A DNA stretch of 20,612 nt. It comes from an uncultured Clostridia bacterium. Its GTDB lineage: Bacteria; Bacillota; Clostridia; Oscillospirales; Acutalibacteraceae. The translations under genes and the position numbers were made by a program. The stretch covers positions 1 through 20,612 of the forward strand of contig CALCHE010000132.1 of NCBI GenBank assembly GCA_937901145.1, given 5' to 3'. Below the pieces are notes generated by a model. That model had not been told where the DNA came from. It worked only from the letters and a program-made list of their open reading frames with translations, and searched no databases. This document shows, one piece after another, positions 15,508-20,612 of this stretch; positions within the stretch are counted from its first letter, which is position 1; each line of letters opens with the position of its first letter.

Positions 15508-15655
15508 GCGACACATCTGAATATTTTTGCCATAATAGGTGCATTCTACTTTGGATAAAATGCATCCTCTGATTTTGCACCTTTATGGCGTGAAAGATGT
15601 GTCGCAGCATTGAGGTTATGCATTTTTCAGTGCGTCTCAATGGCGCACTTTTTTT
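15508..15655 (+). ncRNA. Candidate structured RNA 3 (~148 nt), leader of the SLOG gene
   Basis: P1 is GCGACACATCT (15508-15518) with 15595-15605, 11 perfect pairs; only GCGA is shared with the other copies. P2 is GCCATAATAGGTGCA (15529-15543) with 15576-15589, 14 pairs and one bulged T. The central segment has diverged but keeps AAATG-AT-CTCT-ATTTTG. The P3 hairpin is less clear: GGAT/ATCC (15553-15567), or a TGCATT/AATGCA pairing that competes with P2. The terminator is at 15629-15655. TTGAG (15610-15614) and TGCA (15619-15622) could pair with the 5' half of the terminator. Confidence 0.72.
15629..15655 (+). terminator. Terminator of cassette RNA 3 / possible attenuator
   Basis: The same AGTGCGTC/GGCGCACT hairpin plus seven T. 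It ends only 29 bp before the start of the SLOG gene, so it would act as an attenuator if that gene depends on read-through. Confidence 0.88.
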
Positions 15656-15684
15656 ATTTTCAAAAGAAAGACGGCGATGCTATT

Positions 15685-16131
15685 ATGACTATCTGTGCAT
15701 TATTAGGAGACAGGGATACACCTGAATCCATGTGGGAAAACATAGAAGCAGCTATAAATATTATGATTACTGATTACAATGTAGATTTCTTTTATGTAGG
15801 AAGCAGAGGAAAGTTTGATGAAATGGCTGAGACAATTCTGTTTAATCTGTGTTCGAAGCATCCTCATGTGGGCTACAATGTAATATTTTGTGTAGAGCAA
15901 GGGACAAGGCTTACTACCTCTGAAATAAAAAAGAGAAGTCTGGCACCTATTTTTTCCATAAATACTTCTACCAAAGAAAAGCTGATAATAAAAGTTATGC
16001 GATGGATGGTCGATGAAGCAGATTATGTCTTGACATATACCGACAAAGCCGAAGGCGTAATTCCCGGACTGAAAAAATATGCTCTGAGAAAGAAAAAATT
16101 TGTTTTTACCCTGCCAAAGCAAAAAAACTAA
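15685..16131 (+). CDS. Small SLOG/DUF1273-like protein
   Basis: A 148-residue cytoplasmic protein with a Rossmann-like pattern typical of SLOG (SMF/LOG-like) domains, which bind nucleotides or nucleotide-derived ligands. It opens with MTICALLGDRDTP, where relatives have GHRDTP. It continues with DFFYVGSRGKFDEMA (the family's YVGxxGxFD motif) and closes with WMVDEADYVLTY...GLKKYALRKKKF (the family's VD-AD-V--Y and KYA--KKK motifs). I chose the ATG at 15685. The longer frame back to a TTG at 15610 runs through the terminator hairpin of RNA 3. The ribosome site is weak (AAAGACGG). Codon use is AT-richer than in neighbouring genes. The molecular function is unknown. SLOG proteins occur in cytokinin-like nucleotide hydrolases and as sensors in defence systems, but nothing here proves either. 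Confidence 0.75.
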   Translation: MTICALLGDRDTPESMWENIEAAINIMITDYNVDFFYVGSRGKFDEMAETILFNLCSKHPHVGYNVIFCVEQGTRLTTSEIKKRSLAPIFSINTSTKEKLIIKVMRWMVDEADYVLTYTDKAEGVIPGLKKYALRKKKFVFTLPKQKN

Positions 16132-16167
16132 AATGAAGCAACACTGATACTGACAGTCAGAAAAATA

Positions 16168-16200
16168 ACGGAGACACCTGATGATGTCTCCGTATAATTT
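16168..16200. terminator. Bidirectional terminator between the SLOG and MFS genes
   Basis: A 9-bp perfect stem ACGGAGACA/TGTCTCCGT (16168-16176 with 16185-16193). On the minus strand TTATTTTT follows, and on the plus strand ATAATTTTT. It serves the two convergent genes. Confidence 0.85.
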
Positions 16201-16215
16201 TTATAATGATTTTTA

Positions 16216-18042
16216 TCAGTCGTTATTTTCTTCTTCAATCTTATCGATGATTTCCTGAGGAACTGCCTCACCGTGCTTAACGAAGAGGATAAGACCGAGA
16301 CAGATAAGGAATGCTATCGGGCTGTAATAGAACAGGGACATATACGTACCTGTAACCATAGCTACCGCACCGTAAACGATGGGGGAAGCGATCTGTGCTG
16401 AGAAGGTAGCTGTATAGTAGTAGCCTGTGAAGGTACCGACCTTATCAATACCGCCGATTTCCAGAACGAGGGGAAGAGTATTAACTGTAATGAACATATT
16501 CGCAAAGCCTGCAAGAACAAGAACAGGATAAATGAGAACCTTGAGGATTTTCACTATACCGTCGACAGATTCTTTGATGTTGCTCAGAGCTTCACCGTAG
16601 GCACCTTCAGCAACCTCTTTACCTATGATATTATTACTTGTAGCTACGAGGTTATCAAGACTGAACTCACCGCCTGATTTTTCCTCGAGAGCAGCAGTAA
16701 CCTTTTCATAGGAGCTTCCTTCCTCGGGAGCATTAAGGTAATCGATATAGCCGTCGATGGTAAGAGCGGCAAAATCGCCTGTGAGGTTTTCTTCCTTAAG
16801 AGCAGTATTAACCTCGTTCACTGCCGTGTCGATATTTGCGTAAACCTTGTTTGACTGAACATACTTATTAACTGAAAGTCCCTGACCTGTAACCATAATG
16901 GTGAATACAAGGAAGAACACAAGGAATGCGGAAATGAATACAGAAAGACCTGCCATAATAGTCTTTTTTCTGCCGAGCTTTCTGCCCATCTTACCTGCAG
17001 GAATAGCAGCAGCTGCTGAGCATACAGCGAAGATAGCCATAATTATAGTAGCCTCTGCAGTAGCCATATGGAGGATTTCCTGAGCAAAGAGAGAGAAGAA
17101 GGTTGTGATAGCGTTTGAACCGCAGAAAAGGAAGAAGAGAGATGCGAGCATAAAGAGAAGGCTCTTTCTTTCACCTGCAGAAAGCTTATTAGCTTTTCTT
17201 TCTGCCTTTTCAGCTTTTTTAGCTTCCTTTTCAGCCTTTTTCTGTGCGGCTGCATCGAGAGCAATATTCTTGTCTGCCTTGACCTGAATTCTGCTGTCCT
17301 GCTCCTTAACGAAGAAGAGAAGAACTAAGGCACCGGCAACCATAACCACAGAACCGATAATAAAAACGATGGGGAAGGTCTGGCTTTCTTCTGTTGCCTT
17401 ACCGAAAAGGAGTGCATAAATAGCGGCAGCTACAGTACCTGCTACCATACCTACAGCACCGCCGATACCGCCCATAAGGTTGATAATGGCGTTACCCTCA
17501 CTGCGAAGCTCGGGAGGTGTAAGGTCAGGCATAAGAGCAACAACAGGTGCTCGCCAGAGTGACATGGTGAAAACAAAGAGAATGATGCAAGCCATTGTGG
17601 CGGGGAGACTGCCTGTCTTAAGTGCCACGAAGGGAATTATAGCGAAGAGTAAAGCTGATACCGGTGCACCGAAAACGATGAAGGGACGTCTTTTACCGAG
17701 CTTTGAGTGACAGTTATCGGAAAGCTTACCGAAGGCAGGCTGGAAGATGACACCGAAAATATTATCGAAGGTCATAATAATACCGATAAACAGCGGTACG
17801 AGAGAAATGCTCGAGCCGAAGCCTACGTCCTCACCCTGTGAACGGGCAAACTCTGCGAGGAAGGGGATTGCTTCATTAAGTTTTGCGCTTAAGTTTGAAA
17901 CGAAAGCAGATTCAGTAAGAAGCTTATTAAGTATTTTGGTGATGTACGGGTCATAAATTGCCCACGCTATAGAAGATGCCATAAATCCGAAACCGGTAAG
18001 TATGGTCAGTTTGACATTTAACTTTTGCTTTTGCTCTGCCAT
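16216..18042 (-). CDS. MFS transporter, sugar-cation symporter-like (GPH/SLC45 type), with two insertions
   Basis: A 608-residue, 12-helix membrane transporter. The loop between helices 2 and 3 reads PAFGKLSDNCHSKLGKRRPF (102-121), the D-x-x-x-x-x-x-G-R-R/P signature of the GPH and SLC45 groups, which import sugars with cations. WRAPVVALMPDLTPPELRSEGN (163-184) is also typical. The start at 18042 is supported by AAGGAG nine bases upstream; the upstream frame to 18072 has none. Two oddities stand out. One is a Lys/Glu/Ala-rich cytoplasmic coil (about 250-292) between the halves. The other is a polar insertion of ~110 residues (about 386-495) in the second half, predicted outside the membrane. 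There is also an enlarged first outer loop (about 38-76). Family members are usually about 430-480 residues. The substrate is unknown. Confidence 0.85.
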   Translation of the reverse strand: MAEQKQKLNVKLTILTGFGFMASSIAWAIYDPYITKILNKLLTESAFVSNLSAKLNEAIPFLAEFARSQGEDVGFGSSISLVPLFIGIIMTFDNIFGVIFQPAFGKLSDNCHSKLGKRRPFIVFGAPVSALLFAIIPFVALKTGSLPATMACIILFVFTMSLWRAPVVALMPDLTPPELRSEGNAIINLMGGIGGAVGMVAGTVAAAIYALLFGKATEESQTFPIVFIIGSVVMVAGALVLLFFVKEQDSRIQVKADKNIALDAAAQKKAEKEAKKAEKAERKANKLSAGERKSLLFMLASLFFLFCGSNAITTFFSLFAQEILHMATAEATIIMAIFAVCSAAAAIPAGKMGRKLGRKKTIMAGLSVFISAFLVFFLVFTIMVTGQGLSVNKYVQSNKVYANIDTAVNEVNTALKEENLTGDFAALTIDGYIDYLNAPEEGSSYEKVTAALEEKSGGEFSLDNLVATSNNIIGKEVAEGAYGEALSNIKESVDGIVKILKVLIYPVLVLAGFANMFITVNTLPLVLEIGGIDKVGTFTGYYYTATFSAQIASPIVYGAVAMVTGTYMSLFYYSPIAFLICLGLILFVKHGEAVPQEIIDKIEEENND

Positions 18043-18099
18043 GTCAAAACTCCTTTCTGTTCTTTGAAACATAAAATTATCGAATTACCGACAAATACC

Positions 18100-18128
18100 A
18101 TTATATATTCTTTACTGCGAAAAAGCAA
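18100..18128 (-). promoter_or_regulatory. Promoter of the MFS transporter gene
   Basis: The minus strand shows TTGCTT (18123-18128), 17 nt and TATAAT (18100-18105), 57 bp before the ATG. Confidence 0.72.
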
Positions 18129-18166
18129 CTATAACAAGAAAAATCGTCATTTCCCACAGATACTAT

Positions 18167-18254
18167 TATGCAAAAAGACAAACCGGAAATCCCGATACAA
18201 GGCAGACCTTAAAGCGTTAAAAGACAATCCGGGGATTTTCGTCTTTTTGCACAT
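18167..18254. repeat. Imperfect long inverted repeat upstream of the MFS gene
   Basis: TGCAAAAAGAC (18169-18179) and its exact reverse complement (18241-18251) enclose a second, imperfect complementary pair: CGGAAATCCCGAT near 18184 against ATCCGGGGATTTTCG near 18227. The nested arms could form an ~85-nt stem-loop on either strand. It lies between the MFS promoter and the terminator of the ABC operon. No ORF or known element was recognised. Confidence 0.5.
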
Positions 18255-18285
18255 AAAAAGCCCGCCGGGTGTATACCCGACAGAC
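18255..18285 (-). terminator. Terminator of the ABC exporter operon
   Basis: On the minus strand an 11-bp stem with three G-U pairs (18275-18285 with 18260-18270) has a four-base loop (18271-18274) and is followed by five U. It lies 20 bp after the ATPase stop. Confidence 0.88.
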
Positions 18286-18305
18286 TTAAGCTTTCTGTTA
18301 CTGAA

Positions 18306-19049
18306 TTATCTGCTGTTTACCATTTCAGTGTATATTTTACATATTGACTCTGCATCACCTGAAGCCACCAGCTGACCTTTGGTAAGGATGATAGCCTTGT
18401 TACATATTTTCTTCACTCTTTCCGTACTGTGTGAAACGAAAAGCACCGTAACACCGTCATCCATAAGCTCCATTATTCTCTGCTCACTTTTTTCCTTAAA
18501 GGTAGCATCTCCTACGCTCAGAACCTCGTCGAGAATGAGAATATCAGGCTTTACAGCTGTAGCTATAGCGAAGCCTAAACGTGACTTCATACCTGAGGAA
18601 TAATTTTTCATCGGAGTATTTATGAATTTTCCCAGCTCAGAAAATTCTACGATTTCGTCGTATTTTTCCTCGAGGAATTTTCTTGAATATCCCATTGTGG
18701 CACCGTAAAGAAAAATATTCTCTTTACCTGTGTAGTTCATATCGAAGCCTGCACCTAGCTCAAGCATAGGCGCAATCACACCTCTTACCTTGACCGAGCC
18801 TGTAGTAGGCTTAAGAACACCTGCCACTACCTTGAGAAGAGTACTTTTGCCGGCACCGTTAAACCCCATAACGCCGAGCCTGTCACCCTTTTCTATTTTA
18901 AAGCTTACATCTCTGAGAGCCCAGAACTCCTCGAAATTAAGCTTTCTCGTAACTAATCTGACGAAATATTCTTTTAAATTGTCGACCTTTTCACTGCTCA
19001 TATTAAAAAGCATACTTACGTGGTCAACTTCTATTGCATATTTACTCAA
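18306..19049 (-). CDS. ABC transporter ATPase, Wzt/TagH-type polysaccharide exporter
   Basis: This 247-residue ATPase drives export of an undecaprenyl-linked surface polysaccharide or teichoic-acid-like polymer together with the adjacent permease. It shows Walker A GFNGAGKST (62-70), signature YSSGMKSR (150-157), Walker B DILILDE (169-175) and the switch His207 in VSHS. It also has the subfamily's N-terminal segment FNMSSEKVDNLKEYFV...FEEFWALRDVSF, and GAGFDMNYTGKENIFL after Walker A. I place the start at the TTG at 19049, giving MSKYAIEVDHVS as in relatives; a GGTGATC Shine-Dalgarno lies just before it. TTG 19061 and GTG 19058 are alternatives. It ends at the nucleotide-binding domain and lacks the C-terminal polymer-recognition domain of long Wzt proteins. 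Confidence 0.9.
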   Translation of the reverse strand: MSKYAIEVDHVSMLFNMSSEKVDNLKEYFVRLVTRKLNFEEFWALRDVSFKIEKGDRLGVMGFNGAGKSTLLKVVAGVLKPTTGSVKVRGVIAPMLELGAGFDMNYTGKENIFLYGATMGYSRKFLEEKYDEIVEFSELGKFINTPMKNYSSGMKSRLGFAIATAVKPDILILDEVLSVGDATFKEKSEQRIMELMDDGVTVLFVSHSTERVKKICNKAIILTKGQLVASGDAESICKIYTEMVNSR

Positions 19050-19062
19050 TAAGATCACCAAC

Positions 19063-19908
19063 TTAAATGTGTAAGATAAACTTATCCTGATTTTTGTAGA
19101 ACATGGTAAAGCCTACTATCATTACCACTACTGTAAATCCGCAGCAGTAATAAAAAAGATTCATATCAAAATAAGTGAAAAACTCTGCTCCGTGGATTAC
19201 TGCACCTCTGAACATATCGATAAAGCCGTACATCGGATTAAAGCGTATGAGCTTTGCGATAGTCGATGTGGCAGGGTCACCGAGACGGTCGATGCTGTAC
19301 ACGATGGGAGTGGTATAGAAAAGCAGGAGACAAAAAACATCGTAAATGTTTTCGATATCCTTGAAGAACACATTCAGCGTAGCCAGAATCATACCTACAC
19401 CCAGACTGAAAAAGAAGAGAACTGTTATGGGAAGAAGCGCCCATACTATATTTGTACTGAGTGTTATAGGATTTATGTTAGCTAAATTGAAATAAAGGAT
19501 AACCACTACCAGCACCGACAGGGAGATAAGAAAGGTTACAAACTTCGAAAGGACAGCCGAAAGGGGATAGACATACTTCGGCACATAAACCTTTTTGATT
19601 ATGGATGCTTTCGACCTTATGGAACGCATAGCCCTTTTGGTGGATGTGGTGTAAAATTCGTATAAAAGCTTACCGCAGAGAAGATAAACAGGGAAGTTTA
19701 CCACCTTGCTTGAATCTCTTCCGAAAAGTCTGTTGAAAACCAGGGACAGAACTATCATCGTAAGAAGCGGCTCAAGAAAGGTCCAGAACATACCCAGAAC
19801 TGAATTTCTGTACTGCAGTTTTATATCTTTGCTGACTAATTCTTTAATCAGATAACGGTATTTGAAAAAATTTCCGCATTGTGCTTTCAGCTTTGATTTT
19901 CCTGACAA
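19063..19908 (-). CDS. ABC-2 permease, Wzm/TagG-type polysaccharide exporter
   Basis: A 281-residue integral membrane protein with about six helices and a cytoplasmic amphipathic N-terminus. The opening block YRYLIKELVSKDIKLQYRNSVLGMFWTFLEPLL contains the Wzm/TagG hallmark KxxYxxSxLGxxWxxLxP. The central FFKDIENIYDVFCLLLFYTTPIVY and the NPMYGFIDMFRGAVIHG segment are also typical of the family. The start is a TTG, supported by a strong AAAGGAGG (19916-19923) seven bases upstream. The ATPase gene follows, separated by only a few bases, so they form one exporter operon. No glycosyltransferase genes lie in the window; they may be to the right or elsewhere. Confidence 0.92.
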   Translation of the reverse strand: MSGKSKLKAQCGNFFKYRYLIKELVSKDIKLQYRNSVLGMFWTFLEPLLTMIVLSLVFNRLFGRDSSKVVNFPVYLLCGKLLYEFYTTSTKRAMRSIRSKASIIKKVYVPKYVYPLSAVLSKFVTFLISLSVLVVVILYFNLANINPITLSTNIVWALLPITVLFFFSLGVGMILATLNVFFKDIENIYDVFCLLLFYTTPIVYSIDRLGDPATSTIAKLIRFNPMYGFIDMFRGAVIHGAEFFTYFDMNLFYYCCGFTVVVMIVGFTMFYKNQDKFILHI

Positions 19909-19940
19909 TTAAAATCCTCCTTTGCCTGTACTGTTATTTC

Positions 19941-19969
19941 AGTATACCATAAGCCGTATTTTTTTACAA
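19941..19969 (-). promoter_or_regulatory. Promoter of the ABC exporter operon
   Basis: The minus strand has TTGTAA (19964-19969), 17 nt and TATACT (19941-19946), 33 bp before the TTG start. Confidence 0.75.
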
Positions 19970-20085
19970 TAACAATTAATTAATTTTTTCTGCGGCTACT
20001 AAAAGCTCCGAAACATAAATATAATATTTTAGGTTTCCTTAAACTATCCGAAGTAAACTGAAGAAGGAAAAGGAGGTAATTTTCC

Positions 20086-20508
20086 ATGAAAAACAGAAGA
20101 ACTGTTCTGGTCTGCGTTACTGCACAGCATTCCTCAGAAGCTCTGGTTAAAGCAGGAAAGGTATTATCCGATAAATTTGGGGCAGAGCTGGAGGTCGTTT
20201 CTGTTCTGCCGCTTAATAGCAATGAAAACCCTGTAGATCCTGACGTTCTGGAGTCTCTTTATCAGACGGCACAGAAGGAAGGGGGAGAAATGGCTGTTTA
20301 TTTCAGCGACGATCCCATCATAACCGTATGCGCACACATCGCAAAAAGAAAGCCCCTCACTCTCGTAACAGGTTTTCCCGGCGCCAACAGTAATAACTTC
20401 ATCGCTACCATACATCTGCTTTTACCCGAAGTACCCATCAGCATGATCGACCGTGACGGCACTTCCTATAATATACTGCCCTGCGAAACCAATGCAGCAG
20501 TAAAATAA
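20086..20508 (+). CDS. UspA/KdpD-like universal-stress-type protein
   Basis: A 140-residue single-domain cytoplasmic protein with an alternating beta/alpha pattern: RRTVLVCVTAQHSSEALVKAGKVLSDKFGAELEVVSVLP at the start, and ITVCAHIAKRKPLTLVTGFPG, then PEVPISMID in the second half. The opening resembles the stress-protein domain inside KdpD sensor kinases as much as free UspA. The ATP motif is incomplete: GFPG supplies GxxG, but the later GS is missing, so ATP binding is doubtful. GGAGGT stands before the ATG and ribosome binding should be strong. A TATAAT at 20020-20025 may be its -10, but I see no good -35. No kinase or Kdp genes are adjacent. Confidence 0.7.
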   Translation: MKNRRTVLVCVTAQHSSEALVKAGKVLSDKFGAELEVVSVLPLNSNENPVDPDVLESLYQTAQKEGGEMAVYFSDDPIITVCAHIAKRKPLTLVTGFPGANSNNFIATIHLLLPEVPISMIDRDGTSYNILPCETNAAVK

Positions 20509-20532
20509 AATAAAACAAAAAGAACAAACAAA

Positions 20533-20610
20533 AACCGCTGTACGGAAAATACAGCGGTTCAGACTGATGACAAACCCTCGTTTCTCACCGATTTGAGGGT
20601 TGATTTTTTA
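20533..20610 (+). terminator. Two-hairpin terminator after the UspA-like gene
   Basis: The first hairpin is AACCGCTGTA with its exact complement (20533-20542 with 20550-20559). The linker TCAGACTGATGACAAA (20559-20574) follows. A second stem AACCCTC/GAGGGTT with a 15-nt loop is followed by GATTTTTT. The first hairpin, read leftward, also has a U-rich tail, so the element may work in both directions. The order and the linker match the element at 49-119. Confidence 0.8.
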
Positions 20611-20612
20611 TC

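Larger units (their letters stand above)
15066..15655 (+). repeat. Three tandem ~200-bp promoter-RNA-terminator cassettes
   Basis: The -35 boxes lie at 15073, 15271 and 15473, so the units are 198 and 202 bp. Each unit has the same order. It starts with a near-identical promoter (TTTACACTTGATT...GTGGTAAATTATTCTTGCGA). A variable paired region follows, then a partly conserved central segment ending in a TCT-ATTTTG motif, and last a near-identical terminator. The first two units also share a long identical central segment. The copies differ mostly inside helices, and both strands of a helix change together. No protein-coding explanation covers the whole unit. Confidence 0.9.

Noticed and set aside
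15066..15655. CRISPR array
   Set aside because: Repeat units are about 200 bp with internal promoters and terminators; there are no short regular spacers and no cas genes.
15108..15655. Retron msr-msd RNAs
   Set aside because: The closing helix resembles a1/a2, but no reverse transcriptase is present and three different tandem copies would be atypical.
15610..15684. N-terminal extension of the SLOG gene to a TTG
   Set aside because: It would translate the terminator hairpin of RNA 3, and the family motif begins right at the ATG at 15685.
15066..16131. Type III toxin-antitoxin (ToxIN-like) locus
   Set aside because: Those use short direct repeats within one RNA and a ToxN-fold endoribonuclease; here each RNA has its own promoter, and the protein is SLOG-like.

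Overview
The window looks like a chromosomal segment of an anaerobic, endospore-forming Clostridia, most likely a gut Oscillospiraceae/Ruminococcaceae-type organism. This is inferred from a YpeB germination protein, a NifS-type desulfurase paired with a short ThiI, a fused TRAP-TAXI permease, a class B sortase, a class II aldolase, strong Shine-Dalgarno sites and several TTG starts. No database search was possible; every identification rests on motifs and protein architecture read from the sequence.

Layout. 1-3311: a leftward TRAP-TAXI uptake operon (lipoprotein binding protein, then fused permease) ending in a two-hairpin terminator, with a leftward promoter for an off-window gene at the very edge. 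3428-4195: rightward biotin-protein ligase. 4217-4247: bidirectional terminator. 4469-5806: leftward ypeB. 5976-8286: rightward cysteine desulfurase and thiI, a sulfur-transfer pair for tRNA 4-thiouridine. 8494-13881: a tightly spaced cluster of cinA, a class B sortase with a long cytoplasmic N-terminus, and a 754-residue membrane protein whose cytoplasmic half looks like a decayed CinA and whose outer half is a rearranged SpoIID domain. 13971-14906: class II fructose-bisphosphate aldolase with its own promoter and terminator.

14980-16131 is the most unusual part. After a 26-bp perfect palindrome come three tandem cassettes of about 200 bp. Each has the same sigma-A-type promoter and the same intrinsic terminator, and each encodes a roughly 150-nt RNA. 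The two long helices of that RNA differ in sequence between copies but stay paired. The third cassette leads directly into an AT-richer gene for a small SLOG/DUF1273-like protein that has no visible promoter of its own. I regard this as a candidate undescribed RNA-plus-protein locus.

16216-18042: a leftward sugar-transporter-like MFS protein with two unusual insertions. 18306-19908: a leftward two-gene ABC exporter of the Wzm/Wzt (TagG/TagH) type for surface polysaccharide. 20086-20508: a rightward UspA/KdpD-like small protein. The window closes with a second two-hairpin terminator that shares an identical 16-nt linker with the one at the left end.
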